Shown one piece after another: positions 6,154 through 12,919 of a stretch of 15,428 nt of DNA. Each line of letters begins with the position of its first letter. Position 1 is the stretch's first letter. Source of the DNA: Bifidobacterium breve (GTDB lineage Bacteria; Actinomycetota; Actinomycetes; Mycobacteriales; Mycobacteriaceae). The notes below the pieces were generated by a model that saw only the letters and a program-made list of their open reading frames with translations, was not told where the DNA came from and did no database searches. The stretch is from contig CAMCWJ010000030.1 of NCBI GenBank assembly GCA_945882475.1, forward strand, positions 1 to 15,428. The letters are read 5' to 3'. The translations under genes and the position numbers were made by a program.

Positions 6154-7007
6154 CGAGTCCTCTCGAACGAGGTGAACTGACGGGTTCGTCGCAGATAGGA
6201 CAACAATCCCCGCGCCGGCACCGCGCGCGGCCAGTCGTCGGAACGGAAGTAGGCGTCTGAGCCACCGTCGACGAAAATGACGCTACCGCAGAGGAAGTCG
6301 GCCGATTCCGAGAGCATGAAGATCACCCAGTCGGCCAGCTGCGCGGTGTCGCCGAAACCACCGATCGGGATCGGGAAGTCCCGGATCACTTTGGCATCGG
6401 CCGGATTGGACAACTGCTCCTCGAGCATCGGCGTCATGATGGCGCCCGGCGCCAGGGCGTTGAGCCGGATTCCGGCACCCGCCCATGCGGACGTCACCGC
6501 ATGTCGGCGGACCCACCGGCTGACCGCGATCTTGGAGGCGGCATAGGCCATCGGCGGCGCGTATCGCCCGAACGGCCGGTAGCGGCGCAGTGCCTTCTCG
6601 GCGTCGCCCGCCAGCAGTGCGCGGATGGCCCGGCCCGGAACCGCCGGCACGGTGGTGGTCGAGTTACTCGCGAAGGCAACCACTTTCGCGCGGTTCGCCG
6701 CGGCCAATGCGGGCTGCCACGCCTGGAGTAACTCCACCACCCCGAAGTAGTTCACCTCGGTGATGAGCCGTTCGGCGCCCTTCGTCGGACCGAGGCCGGC
6801 GGCCATCACCGCGCCGTCGAGCACTCCACCGCAGGCCGCCAATACGTCTGCCGAGGCACCGCGACGGCCGGCGGGGGTCGCGAGGTCGGCGACGACGTCC
6901 GCGTCCCGGATGTCGACCCCGATGACCGTGTGGCCGTCTTCGCGAAGTTTGACCGCCACCGCGCGGCCCATTCCTGAGGCGGATCCGGTGACCGCGTAGG
7001 TACCCAT
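6150..7007 (-). CDS. SDR, 3-alpha-hydroxysteroid dehydrogenase/carbonyl reductase-like (HsdA type)
   Basis: This 285-residue short-chain dehydrogenase resembles Comamonas HsdA along its length: T7-G-S-A-S-G-M-G14 cofactor loop, D32 after the second strand (NAD preference), ADLATPAGR, AAGLGPT, VNYFG and RLNALAPGA. The catalytic residues fall at Ser114, Tyr155 and Lys159, the numbers I recall for HsdA, which strongly supports ATG 7005-7007; a longer frame from GTG 7037 would add ten unrelated residues. A basic C-terminal tail of about 28 residues extends beyond the usual HsdA end. There is no Shine-Dalgarno sequence, but CATACT lies 6 nt upstream, consistent with a leaderless message. The likely reaction is NAD(P)-dependent oxidation or reduction of a steroid-like alcohol or ketone. 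It is coupled by a 4-bp overlap to the chagasin-like gene and divergent from the other SDR. Confidence 0.87.
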   Translation of the reverse strand: MGTYAVTGSASGMGRAVAVKLREDGHTVIGVDIRDADVVADLATPAGRRGASADVLAACGGVLDGAVMAAGLGPTKGAERLITEVNYFGVVELLQAWQPALAAANRAKVVAFASNSTTTVPAVPGRAIRALLAGDAEKALRRYRPFGRYAPPMAYAASKIAVSRWVRRHAVTSAWAGAGIRLNALAPGAIMTPMLEEQLSNPADAKVIRDFPIPIGGFGDTAQLADWVIFMLSESADFLCGSVIFVDGGSDAYFRSDDWPRAVPARGLLSYLRRTRQFTSFERTR

Positions 7008-7013
7008 TGGGGA

Positions 7014-7019
7014 AGTATG
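7014..7019 (-). promoter_or_regulatory. Probable leaderless -10 (CATACT) of the HsdA-like gene
   Basis: On the minus strand CATACT is followed by TCCCCA and then the ATG at 7007. It keeps the conserved second A and final T of TANNNT and has the 6-nt spacing also seen at 5657 and 12894. The 47-bp gap to the divergent SDR gene leaves room for little else. Confidence 0.4.
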
Positions 7020-7054
7020 GCGTAGGCACCACACCACCGAACCGCAGGAGACCC

Positions 7055-7849
7055 ATGACCTTCGACGCCTTCGCCGACTTCCGGATGGACGGCCACGTCG
7101 CCATCGTCACCGGTGGCGCGCAGAACATCGGCGAAGCGATCGCCCGCATCTTTTCCGGTGCGGGCGCGAAAGTGGTGATCGCCGATCGCGACGGCGACAA
7201 GGCGGCCGAGACTGCCGCGCGACTGAGTCGCGAGACCGCAGGCGAGGTGCTGGGCATCGGTTGCGACGTGACGGCCGACGCCGACATCGCACGCACGGTC
7301 GCGGCGACCGTCGAGGCGTTCGGTGCTGTCTCAACGCTGGTCAACAACGTCGGCTGGGGACGGCCCTACGACGATCCGTTGGACATCTCCGTCGAGGACA
7401 TGGTGGAGGCGTACAAACTGAACTGCGTTGCTGCCCTGAGGATGACAGCGGCAGCGCGGCCGCATCTACTTGCGGCGGACAACGCCACGGTCACGAACTG
7501 CGGGTCGATGGTCGGGGTGATGCCGGCCTTCGAGTTCCTCGCCTATTCCGCCGCCAAGGCGGCGCTAAGTCATGCGATGCTGAGTGTGGCGCACTACTTC
7601 GGCAAGCAGGTGCGGGTGAACTCCGTCCTCATCGGCACGGTGCTGACCGACGCCTACGCCGACGTCGGCCTCGACGAGCAGGTGCGCCACGCCCTCGCCC
7701 ACCCCAAGAACCTCACCGGGCGGGCCGGCACCCCGCAGGACATCGCCAACGCATTCCTCTGGCTGGCGTCGCCGGCCGCCGGATGGGTCAGCGGCCAGAC
7801 CATCCAGGTCGCCGGTGGCGGGGCCAGGTCACGCATCCTGCCGAAGTAA
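7055..7849 (+). CDS. SDR family oxidoreductase, FabG/7-alpha-HSDH-like
   Basis: This 264-residue classical SDR starts at ATG 7055, set by AGGAGA at 7046-7051; an in-frame ATG at 7007 would overlap the divergent gene and has no ribosome site. Motifs: T19-G-G-A-Q-N-I-G26 cofactor loop, D44 after the second strand, C70-D71-V, N97-N-V-G100, Ser151 and the Y164-S-A-A-K168 pair, ending with SGQTIQVAGGG. The second conserved Gly of TGxxxGxG is Asn24, and NNAG is NNVG. Both are tolerated in some SDRs, so activity is still expected. The substrate is unknown; steroid or acyl-chain ketones are plausible given the divergent HsdA-like neighbour. It converges on the phosphodiesterase with 10 bp between stops. 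Confidence 0.9.
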   Translation: MTFDAFADFRMDGHVAIVTGGAQNIGEAIARIFSGAGAKVVIADRDGDKAAETAARLSRETAGEVLGIGCDVTADADIARTVAATVEAFGAVSTLVNNVGWGRPYDDPLDISVEDMVEAYKLNCVAALRMTAAARPHLLAADNATVTNCGSMVGVMPAFEFLAYSAAKAALSHAMLSVAHYFGKQVRVNSVLIGTVLTDAYADVGLDEQVRHALAHPKNLTGRAGTPQDIANAFLWLASPAAGWVSGQTIQVAGGGARSRILPK

Positions 7850-7859
7850 CTCCGAGAGG

Positions 7860-9710
7860 TCAGTCCAGTGAGATGGCCGGCAGCAGTACCGAGTTCGCCG
7901 GCGGCACCGGGAGGGGGGCATCCGACGGTGGGATGGTTCCCGCGCCGGTCAGGTAACCGACCGCGCGCGCCACGGCCTGTGTCACGGCCACCAGCACGTC
8001 ACCAGTGACCTGAACCATGAACTCGGCCACGCCGGCCAGGCCGCTGATGAGGAAGATCTCCTGTTCGACGATGGCCTGCAACTGTGTGGTGATCGTGTCG
8101 GTGATGATGCCCAGGAAGTAGGGGACGCTACCGACCACGGTCCGAACACCGAGGGCGACATTGGTTCCGATGTTGGGATAGCCATACATGCCGATTGCGT
8201 CGTTTAGTCCCTGTTTCAGATCGACGGGGGAAACGATGCTCAAGGTCTTTGTCTGCAGGGGCGCGCCGTCGAAATCTGATCGCTGAGCTACACCGAACAG
8301 GTCGAGAATCGTCGGCGTGATGTCGGCCATCGAGTAGTCCAGGTTCTGCTTGCCGTCGTTGGCGCTATCACCGGCGATGTCGGCGATCACGAAAGACGAT
8401 GTCTCATTGGGTGATTGGAATCCGTGGCCGAAACCCACCGACTGTTGGTGACCGTGGTCGGTGGTGACGAGCACGGTCCAATCTTCGCCAGTGGCCAACT
8501 CGCGCGCCGCCACGGCAATCATGATTTCCCCAATGTTGTCGCTGACGTTGGTCACCGCAGCCTTGTACTCGGGGGACCCGCCGCCGAATTCGTGGCCGGC
8601 TTCGTCGATCTGTACCTGGTAGGAGAAGATGAAGGCCGATTCCGTCTCGCTGGCGTTACTGATCAGATCGATTGTTCTGTCCACGACGAGGCCGTCGGTG
8701 TCGGCCCAACTGGTGTCGAACGCGATGAATTCGTTGGTGTTCGCCGGGTAACCGCCGGCGTCGGCCATGTCGTTGATGTAGCGCCAATCCGCCACCACCG
8801 CAGTCTCAATCGACGAGTCGGTGTACTCGAGCAGGTTGACCACTGTGGGCCAGGAGTCGTAGGGCCTGGGATTGAAGATGTTGTTGATGACGCCGGTCTT
8901 GTTGTCCCAGGCCCCGGTCATGACGGTGGACCAGGACGGCCCGGATAAAGTGGTGTGGCCGACGATACTCGTTGCGCCAGTGACACTCTCGTCCATCAGA
9001 TCGAAGAAACCGACATTTGCGGGGTCGCCCAGGATTTTGCTCAGGTTTGCGCCGTCGACGCCGATCAACAGCACGTACACCGGTGGCGGGTCTGCCAGTT
9101 GAGCTGCAACGCTGCTCGCTGCTCGGCTGCGGCTCCGGCTGTTTACCTGCGACACGTTGACAGTCACCGCGCTTGCGGGGGCCGACGGCGGCAGAGCCGG
9201 GATCGGCAGCCCAACAGGTGCCGGCGCCGGGTTCGCCGGGATGTTCGGTGCGGGCGCGACGGGAGCGGACGCCGGGGCGGCCGACGTTGCGACCGGCTGG
9301 GCCGCGGCACTGCGAGCACGCGTCTGCGGTGCGGCCTCGGTTAGCGCCGACGGAACCGGCTGGGTTCGCGCGGCAGCCACCGGCGGCACCGCTGTCGGTG
9401 TCAGGGCCGGCCGCCGAGACTCGGTCGCTGATGGTGCGGCGATCCCGGCCACCGGTCGGGTCCGGACTGCCGCACCCGGGCGATCGCCGTTTTTCGTTTG
9501 TGTGGCGGCCTCGGACTTGGCCGCTGTGCCACGGGAGCGGGTGCGCGGTCCGGTGTCGGAGCGGCCGGCCGGGCCGTCCGCGGTCGTCGAAGCGGTGGAA
9601 TCGGCAGCGTTGGGCTCGGCATTGGCGACGGCGGTTCCCGCGGCGCATCCGGCGCCCGCGATGACACCGGCGACGGCGACTCCCAGGCAGACCTCGGTGA
9701 TTTTCGACAT
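7860..9710 (-). CDS. Exported alkaline-phosphatase-superfamily phosphodiesterase (NPP-like)
   Basis: This 616-residue protein starts at ATG 9708-9710 with GGAGAA at 9715-9720; a longer frame to 9791 has no ribosome site. A signal peptide (cut near ANA-EP, residue 31) is followed by an Ala/Pro/Arg-rich linker to about 205. The catalytic domain, about 210-475, has the metal and nucleophile set of nucleotide pyrophosphatase/phosphodiesterases: D219 in LLIGVDG, a Thr nucleophile candidate at 253/254 in GHTTLSGPSW, D369-x3-H373 in IDEAGHEF, D418-H419-G in TTDHGH, and H429 in GHGF. The last 140 residues are hydrophobic and typical of mycobacterial envelope proteins, with no clear anchor. It should cleave phosphate esters or diesters outside the membrane; the substrate is unknown. 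It is divergent from the pectate-lyase-like gene, sharing a 161-bp upstream region. Confidence 0.87.
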   Translation of the reverse strand: MSKITEVCLGVAVAGVIAGAGCAAGTAVANAEPNAADSTASTTADGPAGRSDTGPRTRSRGTAAKSEAATQTKNGDRPGAAVRTRPVAGIAAPSATESRRPALTPTAVPPVAAARTQPVPSALTEAAPQTRARSAAAQPVATSAAPASAPVAPAPNIPANPAPAPVGLPIPALPPSAPASAVTVNVSQVNSRSRSRAASSVAAQLADPPPVYVLLIGVDGANLSKILGDPANVGFFDLMDESVTGATSIVGHTTLSGPSWSTVMTGAWDNKTGVINNIFNPRPYDSWPTVVNLLEYTDSSIETAVVADWRYINDMADAGGYPANTNEFIAFDTSWADTDGLVVDRTIDLISNASETESAFIFSYQVQIDEAGHEFGGGSPEYKAAVTNVSDNIGEIMIAVAARELATGEDWTVLVTTDHGHQQSVGFGHGFQSPNETSSFVIADIAGDSANDGKQNLDYSMADITPTILDLFGVAQRSDFDGAPLQTKTLSIVSPVDLKQGLNDAIGMYGYPNIGTNVALGVRTVVGSVPYFLGIITDTITTQLQAIVEQEIFLISGLAGVAEFMVQVTGDVLVAVTQAVARAVGYLTGAGTIPPSDAPLPVPPANSVLLPAISLD

Positions 9711-9871
9711 GGCATTCTCCTTACCGGCCCAGTGACGTACCGGTCCCGTTGTGTGTTCACTATGCGCCGAAAGTCCCCAAAGCCGGGGCATTTCGTCAGT
9801 GCTGCCCTACCGCGGGACCGCGCCGTGGTCGCGGCGTGGTCGAATCGGAATGGGAAACTTCGGGAGCTGCC

Positions 9872-12307
9872 ATGGGTGCCGGATCCTTCATCGGACGTCT
9901 CGGGCCACTTGCTGCGGCACTGGGTGTCGGTGCCGCGATCGCGATCGCCGGGACTCCCACCGCGTACGCCGAACCCGCTGACTCGCACGTCGCGCCGGTG
10001 GCGTCGGCCCGATCCGATTCCGCGCCGGGCCACCGGGCCAGGCAGGCCCGGACGGAGGTCCGATCGTCGGCCCGGATCCTGGCCCGATCGGCGGCCCGCA
10101 CGGAAGCCCGATCGCCTGCCCGATCGCTGGGCCGGACGCCCGCGGTGATCTCGCCGACCCGTACCGCGCCCGTAACCCCGTTCGCGGCCGCCGCCGCGGG
10201 TGGACCCGGCGGTTTCCTCGGTGGCCTGGCCACACTGTTCGCCAATCAGTCTCCCGCCCCGCATCCGACTCAGATCGGACAGAGCGGGCGGCAGGTCAGC
10301 GGCACGCTGAACGTCACCGATCCCGACAGCGATGTCCTGACCTACCGCGTCATCGCCGAACCCGCGCACGGAACGGTGACGGTGGGGCCCGGCGGCGGCT
10401 ACGCCGTCACCGTCGATGCCGCGGTGGCCGCCGCCGGCACCACCGACTCGTTCCGAGTCGAGGTCAGCGACGCCGGCAGCGGATTCCACATCCACGGACT
10501 TCTGGGACTGGTCAACTTACTCACTTTCGGCCTCGTCGGATCCAGCGGTCACACCACCACCAGCACGGTCGCCGTAAACGTGGCGCCGTTCGTCCCGGGC
10601 AACCATCCACCCACCGCAACCGTCGCCGTGGGTAGTCCGAACCCGCTCACCGGTGCGGTCGCGGGAACCGTGACGGGTATCGACACCGACGGCGACACCC
10701 TGACCTACAGCGCGCCCGCAACAACGGCCAAGGGCAGCGTAGGGATCAACGCAGTCAGTGGCGAGTTCACCTATACCCCAACACTTCCGGCTCGCACCAA
10801 TGCTGCGGCGCCGGGTGCCACCCTCGCGGATCTGCAGGACTTGTTCGATGTCACCGTCGCCGACGGCCACGGTGGGACAGCGGCGGTCGCCGTCACGGTT
10901 CCGGTCAGTCCCCTGCCCGATCCGGCCGAACCGCTGGCGGCGTTCCCCGGTGCGGAGGGCTTCGGGGCTTATGCCACCGGAGGTCGCGGGGGCAGCGTCG
11001 TCTACGTCACCAATCTCAACGCCGCCGGCCCGGGCTCGCTGCAGTGGGCCATCGATCAACCCGGCGCCAAGTACATCCTCTTCAAAGTCAGCGGACTCAT
11101 CGACACCCAGATTCACCTCACCAACGGCAACGTGACCATCGCCGGCCAGACGTCGCCGGGTGGAATCACCATCCGGGGCCTGGTCACCGACGAATCGCCG
11201 TACCAGGACCAGACAGTCCAGGCGCCAGTGGATTTCGCCGAGAACTGGATACTGCAGCACGTCCGCATCCGTCCCGGCCTGGACGCACCCGGTGACGACG
11301 GACTCCGGCTGCGCTACACCCGCAACGCCATCGTGGATCATGTCTCGATCGGCAACGCCATCGACGAGGCGATCGAGATCTCCTACTCCCGCGACATCAC
11401 CGTCCAGAACACCGTCATCGCCGAAACCGTTGGCGGGCATGCGTTCTACGGCGGCGTGCTGATGAACTACTCCAACCCGGCCTACGGGTTCAAACTGGAC
11501 AACGTCTCGCTGCACCACAACATCTTCAACCGGATCGAAGGCCGTCTTCCCGAGGGCAGCCGGGAATCCCTCGCAGCGGCCAACTCCTTCATGAATCTCG
11601 AGTTGTCGAACAACCTCTACTGGGATCCGCGGTTCTTCATCGAACTCGGTCAGTCGACGGGCGTGGTCACCAACGCGGGCGGCGAACCGTATCCGATCTA
11701 TTGGAACCTCAATGCGGTGAACAACTACTTCCACACCGGAAGTGCCTTTCCCTTCTCCATGTTCGACGACCTGATTCTGCGCAGATCCGCCAATCAGCTC
11801 TACGTCAGCGGCAACAGGATGAATCTCTACCCGGGCTTGTCGGACTACCAGCTGTTTTACTGCTGCAACGATTTCAGCTCGCTGACCGAACCGGCTGACT
11901 CGTCCGGGCTGGCGCAGCGGCGCAACATCCGCAACGCCTTCCCCGCGATCACCTACACACCCACCGATCAGTTGCGTTCCGTCCTCCTCAATACAGCGGG
12001 CGCCTGGCCTCGCGACCCGATGGACACCCGACTCCTGGGATTCGTCGCCGCCGGCACCATCTCCTCGGCGCCGCCCGACACCAACCCCGCCGGGGACGCT
12101 CTACTGCCGGCCTACTCAGGTTCGGCTCCGGCGGCCCCGGCCGACACCGACAGTGACGGCATGCCGGACGCCTGGGAGATAGCCAACGGGCTCAATCCCA
12201 ATGCCGCCAGCCAGAATTCGACCCAGCTTTCCCCACAGGGGTACACCGACCTGGAGGTCTATCTCCAGGAGTTGTCCGCGAGCCGCATCACCGGCTGGTC
12301 GGGTTGA
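9872..12307 (+). CDS. Secreted PL1-type pectate lyase-like protein with cadherin/VCBS-like modules
   Basis: This 811-residue protein starts at ATG 9872 with GGGAG 5 nt upstream. Order: signal peptide (cut near AYA-EP, 33); an Arg-every-fourth-residue segment (60-88); a mycobacterial cadherin/VCBS-like module (about 135-240, with FHIHGLLGLVNLL); a second such module (245-345, DTDGDTLTYS, GEFTYTPT); then a right-handed beta-helix pectate lyase domain (about 355-700). The helix opens with AFPGAEGFGAYATGGRGG and has GPGSL, VTIAGQTSPGG, I487-V-D-H490 (the WiDH equivalent), I497-D-E499, HHN and R558-x-P-x3-R564, near the catalytic RxPxxR. The end (758-777) has DTDSDGMPDAWE..NGLNPN, a calcium-binding-type motif common after such lyases. 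It should cleave polygalacturonate or a related acidic polysaccharide; the extra residue in RxPxxR leaves specificity open. Confidence 0.86.
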   Translation: MGAGSFIGRLGPLAAALGVGAAIAIAGTPTAYAEPADSHVAPVASARSDSAPGHRARQARTEVRSSARILARSAARTEARSPARSLGRTPAVISPTRTAPVTPFAAAAAGGPGGFLGGLATLFANQSPAPHPTQIGQSGRQVSGTLNVTDPDSDVLTYRVIAEPAHGTVTVGPGGGYAVTVDAAVAAAGTTDSFRVEVSDAGSGFHIHGLLGLVNLLTFGLVGSSGHTTTSTVAVNVAPFVPGNHPPTATVAVGSPNPLTGAVAGTVTGIDTDGDTLTYSAPATTAKGSVGINAVSGEFTYTPTLPARTNAAAPGATLADLQDLFDVTVADGHGGTAAVAVTVPVSPLPDPAEPLAAFPGAEGFGAYATGGRGGSVVYVTNLNAAGPGSLQWAIDQPGAKYILFKVSGLIDTQIHLTNGNVTIAGQTSPGGITIRGLVTDESPYQDQTVQAPVDFAENWILQHVRIRPGLDAPGDDGLRLRYTRNAIVDHVSIGNAIDEAIEISYSRDITVQNTVIAETVGGHAFYGGVLMNYSNPAYGFKLDNVSLHHNIFNRIEGRLPEGSRESLAAANSFMNLELSNNLYWDPRFFIELGQSTGVVTNAGGEPYPIYWNLNAVNNYFHTGSAFPFSMFDDLILRRSANQLYVSGNRMNLYPGLSDYQLFYCCNDFSSLTEPADSSGLAQRRNIRNAFPAITYTPTDQLRSVLLNTAGAWPRDPMDTRLLGFVAAGTISSAPPDTNPAGDALLPAYSGSAPAAPADTDSDGMPDAWEIANGLNPNAASQNSTQLSPQGYTDLEVYLQELSASRITGWSG
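10052..10135 (+). repeat. Seven 12-bp repeats encoding xxxR tetrapeptides
   Basis: Residues 61-88 of the pectate-lyase-like protein are seven consecutive tetrapeptides ending in Arg, and Arg60 extends the series to eight Arg at exactly i, i+4 spacing. In DNA the 12-bp units share a core near GCCCGATCG, and units 1 and 5 differ at only two positions, suggesting tandem duplication. If helical, the Arg would form one basic stripe just after the signal peptide. Confidence 0.85.
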
Positions 12308-12316
12308 GTCAACCCG
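12300..12316. terminator. Bidirectional terminator-like palindrome between convergent stops
   Basis: CGGGTTGAGTCAACCCG is a perfect 17-bp palindrome around a central G at 12308. The plus-strand TGA (12305-12307) and the minus-strand TGA (12309-12311) are mirror images on each side of that base. RNA from either strand can form a 7-bp stem with a 3-nt loop exactly at the end of the coding sequence. There is no U-tract on either side. Confidence 0.5.
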
Positions 12317-12887
12317 GGGCGCGTCCGGATCTGCGTACCCCCAGCACGGCGGCCAGCGCGCCCAGAACCGCCAGCCCGACCCAGCCCCACGGCTGGAACC
12401 ACGGATCGCGAACCACAACGGCCGTGCGGGTGGGGACAGCGGTGAAGCTCTCGACGGTCGAGTCTGCGGAATCGCAGCTGATGTCGGCGGTGACGGGTGA
12501 GTCGGTGCGGTTGGTCCAGCCGGCCACCGCCACAGTCTGCTGATCGCCGCGCAGTACTCCGGTCAGCGAGGGGTTGACAACGACCGGCCAGCCCAGAGGC
12601 AGCGGCCGCCCGGATGCGGTGGCAACGCAACGGCCCGCGCTTGTTCCCGCGATGCTGCGCAGGTCGGTCCCCACGAGAAAGGCGACCAGTGTCTGCCGCG
12701 GTGGTACCGCGACGGTGGCCGATCCGCCCAGTGGGGTCGGGCCGACCTGACTCCACGCTGAGGTGAGGTCCTCGATCACGTCCGGCCCGGTAGCCAACGG
12801 CACGGCCACCTCGGTGCCCAGCCAGCCGATCATCGCGCACGCCATGGTTGCCAGACCGACCTTGACCAACCGATCGCCGCGACCCAC
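12309..12887 (-). CDS. Conserved-type membrane protein with two TM helices, unknown function
   Basis: This 192-residue protein has membrane segments at about 8-31 and 167-184 flanking some 135 residues that should face outward, then a short basic tail (RRSGRAPG). The middle is beta-type sequence with two cysteines (GRCVATASG, DISCDSADS) that could pair outside the membrane, and repeated phrases such as TVAVPPRQ and TVAVAGWTN. I know no domain name. The start is GTG 12885-12887: it lacks a Shine-Dalgarno sequence but has TACCCT 6 nt upstream, a leaderless arrangement. It is convergent with the lyase, with 1 bp between stops, and divergent from the DsbA-fold gene by 32 bp; a link between an outward Cys-pair protein and a thioredoxin-fold neighbour is only speculative. 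Confidence 0.75.
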   Translation of the reverse strand: MGRGDRLVKVGLATMACAMIGWLGTEVAVPLATGPDVIEDLTSAWSQVGPTPLGGSATVAVPPRQTLVAFLVGTDLRSIAGTSAGRCVATASGRPLPLGWPVVVNPSLTGVLRGDQQTVAVAGWTNRTDSPVTADISCDSADSTVESFTAVPTRTAVVVRDPWFQPWGWVGLAVLGALAAVLGVRRSGRAPG

Positions 12888-12893
12888 GCACCC

Positions 12894-12899
12894 AGGGTA
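12894..12899 (-). promoter_or_regulatory. Leaderless-type -10 (TACCCT) of the two-TM protein gene
   Basis: On the minus strand TACCCT matches TANNNT and is followed by 6 nt (GGGTGC) and GTG at 12887. It lies 7 bp from the opposing -10 of the DsbA-fold gene, so the two polymerase footprints would overlap. Confidence 0.5.
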
Positions 12900-12906
12900 G
12901 GCCGGG

Positions 12907-12912
12907 TAGCGT
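12907..12912 (+). promoter_or_regulatory. Leaderless-type -10 (TAGCGT) of the DsbA-fold gene
   Basis: TAGCGT matches TANNNT and is followed by 7 nt (CGCTGTC) and ATG at 12920. No Shine-Dalgarno sequence precedes this ATG, which fits a leaderless message. Confidence 0.55.
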
Positions 12913-12919
12913 CGCTGTC

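Noticed and set aside
9711..9791. 27 extra N-terminal codons for the phosphodiesterase
   Set aside because: GGAGAA at 9715-9720 and the signal peptide set the start at 9710.
9749..9871. 41 extra N-terminal codons for the pectate lyase-like gene
   Set aside because: They lack a ribosome site and precede the signal peptide; ATG 9872 has GGGAG at the right distance and starts directly with a signal sequence.
10517..11734. Minus-strand frame of 405 residues opposite the pectate lyase domain
   Set aside because: Long only because of high GC; no recognisable domain, while the opposite strand encodes a coherent PL1-type protein.
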